DNA of 64,000 bases from Myxococcus virescens. Its GTDB lineage: Bacteria; Myxococcota; Myxococcia; Myxococcales; Myxococcaceae. The DNA lies in NCBI RefSeq assembly GCF_900101905.1, contig NZ_FNAJ01000006.1:248001-312000 (forward strand), written 5' to 3'. Shown piece by piece: positions 51,594 to 60,505 of the stretch. A model generated the notes under the pieces. That model was not told where the DNA came from. It searched no databases and saw only the letters and a program-made list of their open reading frames with translations. The position numbers and the translations under genes were made by a program. The stretch's first letter is position 1. Every line of letters starts with the position of its first letter.

Positions 51594-52355
51594 ATGAAAC
51601 ACCATGCCCAGAAGCTGCTGGTGATTGCGTTGCTGATTGGCCTCTGGGAGCTGGTGGCCCGGATGGGCGTCTGGTCTCCCCACCTGCTGCCCCGGCCCCT
51701 GACGGTGGCCCAGAGCCTGGTGGCCATGGTCACCGACGGGCGACTGGTGGGCGCGGCGGGGCGCTCCCTGGGGCGGCTGCTGCGCGCCTACCTGATGTCG
51801 GTGGCCCTGGGCGTCCCCCTGGGTCTGCTGATTTCCCGCATCCCCTTCTTCCGCAACGCCGTGAAGCCGGTGGTGATGGGGCTCCAGGCGCTGCCGTCCA
51901 TCTGCTGGCTGCCGCTGGCGCTGCTGTGGTTCGGGCTGACGGATGGCGCCATCCTCTTCGTCGTCGTCATGGGCAGCGTGCTGGGCATCGCCATCGCCAC
52001 CGAGGACAGCGTCAACGGCGTGGACCCGCAGCTCACCCGCGTGGCCAGCACCCTGGGCGTGCGAGGCCTGCGCTTCCAGTTCGGCGTGCTGCTGCCCGCG
52101 GCCCTGCCCGGCATCGTCACCGGCCTGAAGCTGGGATGGAGCTTCGCCTGGCGCGCGCTGCTGGCCGGTGAGCTGCTCTTCGTCTCCGGCGGCCTGGGGC
52201 AGTTGCTCACGGTGGGCCGCGAGCTGATGGACGTGCCCCAGGTCATGGCCGTCATGGTGGCCATCGTCATCATCGGCACCGCGGTGGACCGTGTCCTCTT
52301 CCAGACGGTGGAGGTGCGGCTGCGGCGGCGGTGGGGGCTGACGGCGACGACGTGA
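51594..52355 (+). CDS. ABC transporter permease (SsuC/TauC-like)
   Basis: 253 aa with six expected membrane segments (for example LLVIALLIGLWELVARMGV, AILFVVVMGSVLGIAIA). The cytoplasmic EAA-like loop is VASTLGVRGLRFQFGVLLPA, where the ATPase docks, as in binding-protein-dependent permeases of the nitrate/sulfonate/taurine class. The start at ATG 51594 follows GAGG, 9 bp after the ATPase stop. It forms the membrane channel of the importer. Confidence 0.92.
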   Translation: MKHHAQKLLVIALLIGLWELVARMGVWSPHLLPRPLTVAQSLVAMVTDGRLVGAAGRSLGRLLRAYLMSVALGVPLGLLISRIPFFRNAVKPVVMGLQALPSICWLPLALLWFGLTDGAILFVVVMGSVLGIAIATEDSVNGVDPQLTRVASTLGVRGLRFQFGVLLPAALPGIVTGLKLGWSFAWRALLAGELLFVSGGLGQLLTVGRELMDVPQVMAVMVAIVIIGTAVDRVLFQTVEVRLRRRWGLTATT

Positions 52356-52434
52356 GGCCCACAGCCGTGTGGCGCCTGACGCTTGGATTCGGCGGGCGTT
52401 GAAATCCCGCCGCCGCGTCACACCTTCAGCGGCC

Positions 52435-53445
52435 ATGCGTGTCTTCCACTTCCTGTTGCCCGTGGTGGTCGCTGGACTGGCGGTGCTCGGCGCGGGCTGC
52501 AAGCGCGAGTCCGCCGCGCGCGGCCCGGACGCGCCGCTGCGCCTGGGCTTCTTCCCCAACATCACCCACGCCCAGGCCCTGGTGGGCAACGCGGAGGGCA
52601 CGTTCGCCTCGCAGCCGGGGGTGGGCCGCCTGGAGGTGATGCAGTTCAACGCGGGGCCCGCCGCCATGGAGGCGCTGGTGGCCGGTTCACTGGACGTGTC
52701 CTACGTGGGCAGCGGTCCGGCCATCAACACGTTCCTCAAGGCGGGGCGCGAGCTGCGCGTCATCGCCGGCGCGGTGAACAACGGCGCGGTGCTGGTGGTG
52801 CGCACGGTGAAGACGCCCGCGGAGCTCAAGGGCAAGAAGCTGGCGTCGCCGCAGCTGGGCAACACGCAGGACATCGCCCTGCGCTACTGGCTCGAGCAGC
52901 AAGGGCTGACGACGCGCCTGGACGGCACCGGGGACGTGCAGATCTTCCCGCTGAGCAACCCGGACATCCTGGGCCAGTTCCTGCGCGGCGGCATTGAGGG
53001 CGCCTGGGTGCCGGAGCCCTGGGGCGCGCGCCTGGTGGCCGAGGGCAAGGGCCGCATCCTGGTGAATGAGAAGGACTTGTGGCCCGGAGGGCGCTTTCCC
53101 ACCACGGTGCTGGTGACGACACGACAGGTGCTGGAGACGCAGCGCCCGCGCGTGGTCGCCCTGCTGCGCGCGCACGTGCGACTCACCGAGCGCTGGCAGG
53201 AGGACCCGGCCGGCTTCACCACCGCGGCCAACGCCGCCTTCGGCCAGCTCACGAGCAAGCCGTTGCCCGCCGGCATCCTCCAGCAGGCCTTCTCCCGGCT
53301 GGAGCCCAGCCTGGACCCGGTGCCACAGGCGCTCGCCACCGCGGCCGAGCACGCGAAGACGCTGGGCTTCATCACCGACGCCAACATCGACGGGCTGGTG
53401 GACCTGAGCCTCCTGGACGAGGCACGAGCGGGCGCCGCGAAGTGA
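52435..53445 (+). CDS. ABC transporter substrate-binding lipoprotein (SsuA/NMT1-like)
   Basis: 336 aa from ATG 52435. Signal with lipobox VLGAGCKRES. The mature part is an aliphatic-sulfonate/NMT1-type binding protein: RLGFFPNITHAQALVGNAEG, MQFNAGPAAMEALVAGSLDV, LASPQLGNTQDIALRYWL and GAWVPEPWGARLV. The lipid anchor keeps it at the outer face of the inner membrane, feeding the permease and ATPase encoded upstream. Ligand not identified. Confidence 0.92.
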   Translation: MRVFHFLLPVVVAGLAVLGAGCKRESAARGPDAPLRLGFFPNITHAQALVGNAEGTFASQPGVGRLEVMQFNAGPAAMEALVAGSLDVSYVGSGPAINTFLKAGRELRVIAGAVNNGAVLVVRTVKTPAELKGKKLASPQLGNTQDIALRYWLEQQGLTTRLDGTGDVQIFPLSNPDILGQFLRGGIEGAWVPEPWGARLVAEGKGRILVNEKDLWPGGRFPTTVLVTTRQVLETQRPRVVALLRAHVRLTERWQEDPAGFTTAANAAFGQLTSKPLPAGILQQAFSRLEPSLDPVPQALATAAEHAKTLGFITDANIDGLVDLSLLDEARAGAAK

Positions 53446-53503
53446 TGACGACGGAACACAGCCGGGGTGACGCGGGCCCGAGGCCGGGGGAGGATGCGCG
53501 CCC

Positions 53504-54274
53504 ATGAAGATGGAGCGTGTGGAGGAGACGCTGGAGCGCATCCAGTTGGAGGCCGAGCGCGCCCCCGGCGGGGTGCTGGCCTTCGACGGCGATGGCACGC
53601 TGTGGAGCGGAGACGTCGGAGACGACCTGTTCCTGGCCCTGCTGGAGCACGGCGACATCCGCCCGGAAGCGCACGCCGCCCTGGAGCGGCTGGCCACCGC
53701 ACATGGCTTCGAGAAGGGCCTGCCCGCGCGCGAGCTGGCGCACCAGCTCTTCGCCGCCTTCGAGGCGGGGCGGATTCCGGAGAAGGACATCTACGAGATG
53801 GTGGCGTGGCTCTTCGCCGGTTGGCGCGTGGACGCGGTGCGCGCCTTCGCGAAAGACGTGGTGGCCCGCCACGCGGTCAAGCAGCGCATCCACCCGGAGA
53901 GCCGCCGCGTCGTCGAGTGGGCCCGCGGACAGGGCATCCCCTGCTACGTGGTCAGCGCCTCGCCGCTCGCCGTCGTGGAGGCCGCCGTTCATGAAGTGGG
54001 GCTGGACCCCTTGAAGGTGCTGGCCTGCACGCCGCGCACGGAGGATGGGACGGTGCTGGCCGGCATCGTCGAGCCCATTCCCTACGCGGCCGGGAAGGTG
54101 CATTGCCTGCGCTCGCGCACGTCCCAGCCGCTCTACGCGGCCTTCGGGGACAACGTGTTCGACCTGGAGTTGCTGGCGGCCTCGCGCGTGCCGGTCGCCA
54201 TCCGGCCCAAGCCACGGCTCCGGGCGAGGGCAGCGGAACTGCCCTCGCTCGTCCAACTCCACCCGGAGGACTGA
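53504..54274 (+). CDS. HAD-IB phosphatase (phosphoserine phosphatase-like)
   Basis: 256 aa. The catalytic motif GVLAFDGDGTLWSGDVGDD (DxDGT) lies near residue 26; motif 2 is CYVVSASPLAVVEAA, and FGDNVFDLELL supplies the late acidic metal ligands. The cap is a helical C1 type of HAD-IB enzymes such as phosphoserine phosphatase. Cytoplasmic. It follows the ABC operon by 58 bp on the same strand, which might imply a shared sulfonate/phospho-metabolite pathway, but it could stand alone. Confidence 0.87.
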   Translation: MKMERVEETLERIQLEAERAPGGVLAFDGDGTLWSGDVGDDLFLALLEHGDIRPEAHAALERLATAHGFEKGLPARELAHQLFAAFEAGRIPEKDIYEMVAWLFAGWRVDAVRAFAKDVVARHAVKQRIHPESRRVVEWARGQGIPCYVVSASPLAVVEAAVHEVGLDPLKVLACTPRTEDGTVLAGIVEPIPYAAGKVHCLRSRTSQPLYAAFGDNVFDLELLAASRVPVAIRPKPRLRARAAELPSLVQLHPED

Positions 54275-54280
54275 AGCGCG

Positions 54281-54772
54281 TCAGTCCTTCGGCTGCACCT
54301 CACCGGCGAGCGCCAGCGCCACGTTCTCCGTGGTGTTCTCCACCTGGTAGACGGCCACCACGTGCTGGCCCTTCTCCGGCTGCTTGCGGATGCGCAGCGC
54401 GCTCAGGTCCAGGGGCACCACGGCGCCGGGCTCCGTCTCCAGGTAGAGCATCTGCCCGTTGAGCTTCAGCACCTTGCCAGACAGGCGCTTCATCTCGTCC
54501 TGGTCGGGCGTCACCTCGCGGATGGGCATGCCCACGCCGTTGGCCTGGGGGCCCACTTCCAGGAGGCGCTGGCTGCCGCTGTTGGAGCGGTCAATGGACA
54601 TGGTCGCGCCGAAGTTGGTGAAGCTCCGGTCCAGGCCCTCCTGTCTGGGCACATTGCCAGCGCCGGAGCCGTCATTCGGGATGTTGACGGGTTCACGGGC
54701 CAGGACAGCCACCGGCACCATCAGCGCCGCCATGGCGGCGGCCCACCAGTTCCCAGCGTGCATTCGTTTCAT
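54281..54772 (-). CDS. Secreted small protein, unknown
   Basis: 163 aa from ATG 54772 (GGAGGAGG). A signal peptide (WWAAAMAALMVPVAVLA) precedes a mature domain with the hydrophilic IPNDGSGAGNVPRQEG and an SGKVLKLNGQMLYLETEPGA beta-like segment that looks like a small barrel. No recognised family, although the layout suits a periplasmic OB/SH3-like domain. A perfect 16-bp palindrome is centred about 84 bp upstream. Confidence 0.7.
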   Translation of the reverse strand: MKRMHAGNWWAAAMAALMVPVAVLAREPVNIPNDGSGAGNVPRQEGLDRSFTNFGATMSIDRSNSGSQRLLEVGPQANGVGMPIREVTPDQDEMKRLSGKVLKLNGQMLYLETEPGAVVPLDLSALRIRKQPEKGQHVVAVYQVENTTENVALALAGEVQPKD

Positions 54773-54848
54773 GGGTCCTCCTCCTGGAGGGGCCGTGAGC
54801 CCCCCGTTGCCGACAAGCTAGGCCCTGACCCGAGGCCCCACCCCTGTG

Positions 54849-54864
54849 GACGGAACGTTCCGTC
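54849..54864. promoter_or_regulatory. Perfect 16-bp palindrome GACGGAACGTTCCGTC
   Basis: The GGAACGTTCC core is shared with 17560-17569. It lies about 77 bp upstream of the secreted-protein start at 54772 and near no other gene start on the right except a doubtful small frame. Operator-like. Confidence 0.45.
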
Positions 54865-54969
54865 GCACCAAGGGCCGTGTGCCATGCGGCGCGCCGGGCC
54901 CACGAGCGGACCTGCTGGCCAGGTCCGAAACCGACGCGCGGGTTCCAGGCAGGCGGGCGGGCCGTGCCC

Positions 54970-55116
54970 TCAACCGCGGGCCCGCCCCTCCCACCTGCCT
55001 CCGTTCCCCCAACGGGCCGTGGACGTCGCGTCCCCAGAGGAGGCTTGCGTGCGGCCCCCCAGTGCACCCAGCAACACCAGACAGGTGATGCGCAGCACGT
55101 TTTTCGTATCAAGCAT
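54970..55116 (-). CDS. Possible 48-residue exported peptide
   Basis: ATG 55116 to TGA 54970. The first 24 residues look like a signal peptide (LDTKNVLRITCLVLLGALGG) with a TQA cleavage site; the rest is Gly/Arg/Trp-rich. No ribosome site is clear. It could be a genuine small secreted peptide or the start of a gene broken downstream by a frameshift. Confidence 0.3.
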   Translation of the reverse strand: MLDTKNVLRITCLVLLGALGGRTQASSGDATSTARWGNGGRWEGRARG

Positions 55117-55397
55117 TGTGTGTCTTTGAAGCCTGAAGTGACGTTGACGGCGCGGCTTCCCCCGGGCCCATACGAGCGCCTGGTTTCAACCCAGCCAATT
55201 CACCATCATTGCGTCAGGCTTTATCCCCGAGTAACATTCAATGACACATCGGCATCCCTTGAGTGAGGACCGTCCAATATTCAGCCGGTCCTTACCGGGT
55301 GCATCCTCTCTCCTCGATCGATTCGGGCTAGGGTGCGCCGTCCTGCCCGGACCCCTTTCCCCCCCGCCTTCGTGGCGGCACCACGCAGAGGCCGCAC

Positions 55398-56360
55398 GTG
55401 AACGGTCGCAACGCTGAGCACCGCATCGCCCTCTTCATCGACTTCGAGAACCTCGTCACCAACACGGGCATCAGCTCCGCGAGCTTCGACTTGCAGCCCT
55501 CGCTCGACCGCCTGCTGGAGAAGGGCAAGGTCGTCTTCCGCCGCGCCTACTGCGACTGGTCCCGCTTCGCCGAGGCCAAAATCCGGCTGCACGAGTTCGG
55601 CGTGGAGCTCATCGACGTGCCGCCCTCCACGCGCGCCGGCAAGAATGGCGCGGACATGCGCCTGGTCATCGACGCGCTGGAGCTGTGCTACGCGCGCGAG
55701 AGCATCGACACCTTCGTCATCGGCTCCGGGGACAGCGACTTCTGCCCGCTGGCCTACAAGCTGCGTGAGAACGGGCGCACCGTCATCGGGCTCGCGGTGA
55801 AGGAGTCCACGTCGCCGCTCTTCGTGAAGGCCTGCGATGAATTCATCTACCTGCGCCCGCGCCAGTCACGCTCCGACAAGGGCGACAAGGAGAAGGGCCG
55901 GCAGAGCGTGTCCGCCGAGGAGGCGGGACACGGCAAACGCGGCGGCCGCCAGGGGCGCGACGAGAAGGGCCGGGGAGACAAGGAGAAGACGCCGCAGGGT
56001 GGCGGCAAGTCCCAGCCGAAGACGGAGGTGCCGGACATCGCCCGCGAGGTGGTGCAGAGCATGCTGGCGCGCGCCACCGGGCCGGTGAACCCGTCCCTCA
56101 TCAAGGAAGCCATCGTCCGCAAGGAGCCCGACTTCGACGAGCGCGAGCACGGCTTCTCCACCTTCGCTCGGCTGCTGGCCGCGCTGGAGCAGCAAGGCCT
56201 GCTGCGCCGCATCCAGCAGGGCCGCCAGTGGTACGTGGTGGCGGCGGACTTCGACGTCGGCGGGGGCGACAGCAAGGGCAAGAAGCGCGGCCCCGCGCAC
56301 ACCGTCGAGGAAGACGACGAGCTGGAGTCCTACCCGGACCCGGACGAAGACGAGGGCTGA
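55398..56360 (+). CDS. NYN-domain RNase-like protein with OST-HTH/LOTUS tail
   Basis: 320 aa from GTG 55398 (AGAGG site). The N-terminal NYN/LabA (PIN-like) domain has FIDFENLVTNTGI, KNGADMRLVIDALELC and FVIGSGDSDFCPLAYKL, carrying the conserved acids of this RNase family. A Lys/Gly/Glu-rich linker (about 155-205) leads to a C-terminal OST-HTH/LOTUS-like domain: PVNPSLIKEAIVRKEPDFDE then HGFSTFARLLAALEQQGLLR. The pair is known in eukaryotic germ-granule and bacterial RNA-binding proteins. It ends with a basic/acidic tail. Probably RNA processing or decay; target unknown. Confidence 0.85.
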   Translation: MNGRNAEHRIALFIDFENLVTNTGISSASFDLQPSLDRLLEKGKVVFRRAYCDWSRFAEAKIRLHEFGVELIDVPPSTRAGKNGADMRLVIDALELCYARESIDTFVIGSGDSDFCPLAYKLRENGRTVIGLAVKESTSPLFVKACDEFIYLRPRQSRSDKGDKEKGRQSVSAEEAGHGKRGGRQGRDEKGRGDKEKTPQGGGKSQPKTEVPDIAREVVQSMLARATGPVNPSLIKEAIVRKEPDFDEREHGFSTFARLLAALEQQGLLRRIQQGRQWYVVAADFDVGGGDSKGKKRGPAHTVEEDDELESYPDPDEDEG

Positions 56361-56376
56361 GCCCCCGTCCCCGCGA

Positions 56377-58416
56377 CTACGCCCCCGCCGGGGGCGTGGT
56401 GGCCTCGAAGAGGTGCTCGAGGAACTCGGGCAGCAGGCTGGCGGAGATGACCCACAGCTTGCCTTCGCCCAGGTCCGCGAGCGACGCGCGCTCCACGTAC
56501 TCCACGCAGGCCGCTTCCACGTAGTGGATGAACACCTTGCGCTCGCGCGCGCGGTACCAGTCCGCCGCGTGGGCCAGCAGCGCCACCATGGCGTCCTGGG
56601 CCTCCTTCGTCGCGTCGTCCACCAGCGGCACCAGCCGCACGCCGTCCAGCACGTTGAAGAGGTTGAGGCCCGGCTGCGCCGTCTCAAGCACCGCCAGGAC
56701 GACGGGCTTGCCCTCATGCCGCGCCACCACCAGCTCGCGCTCGCGGCCCATGCCCGCCTCGCCCCAGCGCTCCTTGGCGCGCTTGAGGTCGAAGCGCTCC
56801 GGCACCAGGTCCAGCGCCTCGCGGTAGGCCAGCGGACGCGTGCGCTCCACCTGCTGGAAGAAGGCCGCGCGCTCCGCTTCGGTGGGCGTGCCCACCTCGA
56901 TGCCCGCGGGGATTTCCCAGGCCCCGTCCACCTCCGCCTCCATCAGCTGGAAGGGCACGAGGCACGTCTGGCCCGTGTGCTCGTACCAGGTGGCGAAGTC
57001 GAACTTGGTGAAGCGCACCCAGCGCACGCGCGCCTCGCAGAAGGCGAAGAACCACTTCACCTCCGGGTCCACCTGCGTGGGCTCGTAGCCGCGCAGGTAG
57101 ATGTCGCGCAGCGCCTCGCGCGCCGACGTGCGGCTGCCCTTCACCGGCTGACGCGCCAGCTGGTGCGCCATCCAGCTGCCTTCGTACGGCTTCACCACCG
57201 ACAGCGTGGCGCCCACGGACTGCCCCTCCGGGTGCACCACCCGGTAGCCCAGCCGCGTCCGGCCCTCCAGCCGCGCCAGCGTGGCGTCGAAGCTGGGGTG
57301 CGCGTCCTCGAAGTCCTCCGGCGACTTGCCCGGCAGCCGGAAGTAACCCGAGCCGTCGAAGAGCTTCCAGGTGGCATCCCCCCAGTCACCCTCCACCTGG
57401 GTGGCCGGGTGCATCTGCGCCTCCACCAGCGCGCGCCAGGCCTGCGCGCCCGCCGCATCCAGGGGACGCACGGACATGCCGCAGCGGCGGCCCGCCGCGG
57501 TGCTGGAGATGTTGCGCACCTCGGCGCGCAGCCGCACCGGCGCCATTCCTTCCGTCACGACCTCCAGCACTGGCTGGCGCAGGCCCGGGTACAGCAGGTC
57601 CTCGCCGGGCTCCGTCAGGAAGGCGATGCCCTCATAGGACAGGTCCAACACCTGACGCCGCACGTGCACCTGCGGCCACAGCGGATGGTCGAAGGACAGC
57701 GTGCAGGCACGGCTCGGCGGCGCGCGCCGCAGCCAGCGGTGGCGGTAACGAACGAGCTCCCGGGGCAGCGGCATCAGCACCAGGCCGGACTCCTCGCGCG
57801 CCTCGCTGACCTCCAGGTGCACCACGCTGCTGTAGCCAAAGGCCTCCAGGGTGAAGGGCTGCGCGGGCAGTCCGCCCTCGAAGCGCCAGCCCATGCGGCC
57901 TTCGCGCGGGTCGAAGTACGCGGCCGTCACCGGCACCTTGCGCCCGTCCGCGGTCCGCGCCATGCCGCGTGCCTGCCTGCCCACCAGCGCGTCGCAGATG
58001 CGCCGCACGCGGTCGGGGTGCTCGATGCGCTCCTTCCACACCGGCCGCGTCTCCGGCGGGAGCAGCAGGCCGTTGTCACGCAGGGCCTCCAGCACGGAGA
58101 CGATGCGGCGGCCCGCGTCCAGGGGCGGCGCCAGGAAGCGCATGCTCACCTCCGGCGCGCCGCGCACGTCCATGACCTCCACGTCCAGCGCGGTGGCCCA
58201 TCGCTCGCCATGGCCCAGCACCACGGAGGCGGTGTCGCCCGGCTTCGGCGCCGCCTGCGTACCGAGGTTCAGCGTCAGGTGCTCCAACGACAGCTGCACC
58301 AGCCGACACGGCGCCTGGAGGTTTCCGAATGACGCCACCGCCGTCAGTTCCGTCCCCATCCGGTAACCGAGCATCGACGCCCGGCCGCTCAACCCTTCCA
58401 GCGTGTCCGCCTGCAT
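56377..58416 (-). CDS. Long PilZ-type protein with C-terminal acyltransferase-like domain
   Basis: 679 aa from ATG 58416 (CGGAG site); a GTG at 58458 is less likely. It has tandem PilZ-like beta-barrels in the first 330 residues (LVQLSLEHLTLNLG, VLDLSYEGIAFLT, NISSTAAGRRCGMSVRPL). The C-terminal half has KFDFATWYEHTGQTCLVPF, ELVVARHEGKPVVLAVLETA and RVFIHY-like segments that I read as a GNAT-like fold; that assignment is tentative. The inverted repeat ACGCCCCC/GGGGGCGT at 56379-56397 overlaps its last codons and may end transcription. Probably c-di-GMP-responsive; output unknown. Confidence 0.72.
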   Translation of the reverse strand: MQADTLEGLSGRASMLGYRMGTELTAVASFGNLQAPCRLVQLSLEHLTLNLGTQAAPKPGDTASVVLGHGERWATALDVEVMDVRGAPEVSMRFLAPPLDAGRRIVSVLEALRDNGLLLPPETRPVWKERIEHPDRVRRICDALVGRQARGMARTADGRKVPVTAAYFDPREGRMGWRFEGGLPAQPFTLEAFGYSSVVHLEVSEAREESGLVLMPLPRELVRYRHRWLRRAPPSRACTLSFDHPLWPQVHVRRQVLDLSYEGIAFLTEPGEDLLYPGLRQPVLEVVTEGMAPVRLRAEVRNISSTAAGRRCGMSVRPLDAAGAQAWRALVEAQMHPATQVEGDWGDATWKLFDGSGYFRLPGKSPEDFEDAHPSFDATLARLEGRTRLGYRVVHPEGQSVGATLSVVKPYEGSWMAHQLARQPVKGSRTSAREALRDIYLRGYEPTQVDPEVKWFFAFCEARVRWVRFTKFDFATWYEHTGQTCLVPFQLMEAEVDGAWEIPAGIEVGTPTEAERAAFFQQVERTRPLAYREALDLVPERFDLKRAKERWGEAGMGRERELVVARHEGKPVVLAVLETAQPGLNLFNVLDGVRLVPLVDDATKEAQDAMVALLAHAADWYRARERKVFIHYVEAACVEYVERASLADLGEGKLWVISASLLPEFLEHLFEATTPPAGA

Positions 58417-58733
58417 GACAGCTCCGTTGTCTGAAGGACGCCGATTGTACGGCTTCACAGGTGCGAGACTTGAGAATTCTCACTGGAAGCGTGAGCACGA
58501 ACGAGCCGCGCGTAACCTGTTCTCCAGGACAGGACTGGATGTCTGATTTTTCAAGTGTCACACGGATGGTCATTTCCCTCTCAGACGGGATGTGCGCCCG
58601 CATCCCATCGGGTCCGTGTGCACCCAGGTTTTTCGGGGGTGAGTTGGTGTGGCATGGCCACCGGGGGGGTGAGCGCTCGTACGCCTGCTCGCTGAGGTGG
58701 CACTGGCTCCGTCAGCGGGTTAGGGGAAGGAGC
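58417..58733. other. Divergent intergenic region
   Basis: 317 bp. It contains a 12-bp perfect palindrome TGAGAATTCTCA (58471-58482) and lower GC than usual. It should hold the promoters of the PilZ gene and of the Cys-cluster gene. No RNA gene recognised. Confidence 0.4.
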
Positions 58734-59228
58734 ATGCCGCGCAACACCCTCTGCCTTCGTTGCGGCATGTGCTGTGACGGAACGCTTTTCACGCACGTGT
58801 CGCTCCAGCCGGAGGAAGCCCTGGCGCTCCAGCGGCGGGGATTTCCCGTGGGCGCACGCACGGATGGAAGTCTCGCCTTGCTGCAACACTGCTCGGCCCT
58901 GGATGAGCGCACGTGCACCATCTACGAGGACCGCCCCGCGAGCTGCAGGCGTTATCACTGTCAGCTGTTCTCCGCGCTGGTTGAGAAGGAAGTCTCGCTG
59001 GACGAAGCGCTCGCGGTGGTGGACGAGGCCCATGCGCGAGTGGCCACCGTGGCGCGCACGCTGGCGCCTGCTTCGGAAGGGGCGCCGCGCTCGGTGCTGC
59101 AACGCGCCCGGCGCGCGAACCTGCGCGAGCACGGCGGCCCGCTGTCCGCGACGGACCTGGCCACCTACGAGCATGCGGAGGCCTATCTGGATACACACTT
59201 CCGGGGGCGCTTCGGACGTTGGGATTGA
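58734..59228 (+). CDS. YkgJ-type Cys-cluster protein
   Basis: 164 aa from ATG 58734 (GGGGAAGGAG). N-terminal CLRCGMCCDG and CTIYEDRPASCRRYHC form the four-plus-four cysteine pattern of the YkgJ/UPF0153 family, thought to bind a zinc or iron-sulfur cluster. The C-terminal helix is acidic/Ala-rich. Function unknown; the family is linked to metal handling. Confidence 0.85.
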   Translation: MPRNTLCLRCGMCCDGTLFTHVSLQPEEALALQRRGFPVGARTDGSLALLQHCSALDERTCTIYEDRPASCRRYHCQLFSALVEKEVSLDEALAVVDEAHARVATVARTLAPASEGAPRSVLQRARRANLREHGGPLSATDLATYEHAEAYLDTHFRGRFGRWD

Positions 59229-59337
59229 GCGCGGCGACGCGGTGAATCCCAGCCGCCTCGCACCCCCGTGTGGCTACGATGCGGGCGCGATAATCCGGGC
59301 CGTGCTTCCACGGCGCCGCGTGACACCGAGGACTTCG

Positions 59338-60066
59338 ATGAAGACGAACGCGTCCGTGCTGGCGGTGATGACGTGCTCCCTGCTGACGGCGCCGCTGGCC
59401 ATCGCGGATGACACGGCCCCTGTGAAGTCCGCCTCGGTGGATTTGAACGGTGATGGCACGCCGGAGGCCGTGTCCATCCAGTTCGACGAACCGAAGAACG
59501 AGTTCATCCTCAAGGCGGGCAGCGCCACCATCCGGGGCCCCGGTGATGACAATGAGCCCGCGGGCGTGTTCATCGTGGACCTGGACAGCCGGGACAAGCG
59601 CAAGGAGCTCGTGGTGCGCACCGGGCAGACGGACTACGACCAGCGCTCGTACATCTACGGCTTCGACGGCAAGGCGCTGAAGCTGCTGGGCACCGTGCCC
59701 GCGCTCACCGAGGCCAAGGGCAACGGCATCATCCTGTCCGACTCATGGCAGGGCTTCTGGAACCGGCGCGACAAGTACGTCGTGGACGCGAAGACGGGCA
59801 AGGTGTCCGAGGTGCCGCAGGACCTGTACGCCGTTGGCGTCGAGGCCACGGTGAAGCAGTCGTTCCCGCTGGCGCGCAGCCGCACGGACAAGAGCGTCGT
59901 CGCGACGCTGGCCCAGGGCTCGAAGATTCAGGTCCTCGCCGCCGCGCCCTCGGGCCGCAAGGGTGAGGGCTACCTCTACCTGGTGAAGTCCTCCACGGGG
60001 CTGCTCGGGTGGGCCACCGCGAAGGATTTGACGGGGAAGACGGACGGCCTGCCGCTCGCGGGTTGA
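59338..60066 (+). CDS. Secreted SH3-like/FG-GAP-like protein
   Basis: 242 aa from ATG 59338 (GAGG). Signal peptide (NASVLAVMTCSLLTAPLAIA), then VDLNGDGTPEAVSIQFDEPK, an FG-GAP/VCBS-style calcium-binding element, and a C-terminal SH3b-like part (TDKSVVATLAQGSKIQVLAA, GLLGWATAKDL). Such proteins act at the cell envelope or outside it. Role unknown. Confidence 0.75.
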   Translation: MKTNASVLAVMTCSLLTAPLAIADDTAPVKSASVDLNGDGTPEAVSIQFDEPKNEFILKAGSATIRGPGDDNEPAGVFIVDLDSRDKRKELVVRTGQTDYDQRSYIYGFDGKALKLLGTVPALTEAKGNGIILSDSWQGFWNRRDKYVVDAKTGKVSEVPQDLYAVGVEATVKQSFPLARSRTDKSVVATLAQGSKIQVLAAAPSGRKGEGYLYLVKSSTGLLGWATAKDLTGKTDGLPLAG

Positions 60067-60076
60067 GGGCCGGTGG

Positions 60077-60496
60077 CTAGCGCTGGACGGCGAGGATGCG
60101 CCAGCCCCGTATGTCGATGGCGTAGGTGGCTGCCTCGGTCGCGGTGGCTCCTTCGCTGCGACATGCGCCTTCCTTCACCAGGAATCTGACGAGCACGACT
60201 TCATCGTTCAGTGGAGCCGCCTCGACATCGTAGGAGTCGCGACGATGGAGGCACACGTCATCCGGCGTGGCGTCCCGAGGCGGCTTCACATCCCGAGGAA
60301 GCATGTCGTCCATCGCGAGTTCGATGGCAGCGGCCAGGTTCGCCGGCACCCGCACACGGCCTTCCGATGGGAGCCACAAGGGGTAAGGCAGCTTCGCCGC
60401 CTCCTCCTTGGAGGCGTGCTCCGGGCGAAAGGGCCGCTGGAAGAGAGCACAACCGGGGAGCATCACCAACGCCAGCAACAGGGCTCGACACTTCAT
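60077..60496 (-). CDS. Small lipoprotein, unknown
   Basis: 139 aa from ATG 60496 (GGAG). Lipobox VMLPGCALFQ. The mature part is mixed alpha/beta with DDVCLHRRDSYDVEAAPL and a second Cys in KEGACRSEG. No family recognised. It lies 9 bp downstream of the JAMM-like lipoprotein gene, so probably one operon. Confidence 0.72.
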   Translation of the reverse strand: MKCRALLLALVMLPGCALFQRPFRPEHASKEEAAKLPYPLWLPSEGRVRVPANLAAAIELAMDDMLPRDVKPPRDATPDDVCLHRRDSYDVEAAPLNDEVVLVRFLVKEGACRSEGATATEAATYAIDIRGWRILAVQR

Positions 60497-60505
60497 GACC
60501 CGCTC

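Larger units (their letters stand above)
54773..55397. other. Long intergenic stretch
   Basis: 625 bp. It holds the palindrome at 54849, the doubtful 48-residue frame, and from about 55120 a less GC-rich region with a stem-loop (55266-55272/55286-55292, AGGACCG/CGGTCCT) just upstream of the NYN gene. No tRNA or known RNA seen. Confidence 0.35.

Noticed and set aside
50133-52667. 844-codon minus frame covering the ABC-transporter genes
   Set aside because: Only the last 117 codons form a real membrane protein with its own start; the rest is antisense to three well-supported transporter genes.
55120-55397. Possible tRNA or structured RNA in the lower-GC gap
   Set aside because: No cloverleaf, no conserved T-loop and only a short 7-bp stem; nothing beyond a promoter region is supported.
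58690-58733. Sigma-54 promoter from TGGCACTGGCTCC upstream of the Cys-cluster gene
   Set aside because: The -12 element (TTGC at the right spacing) is missing.
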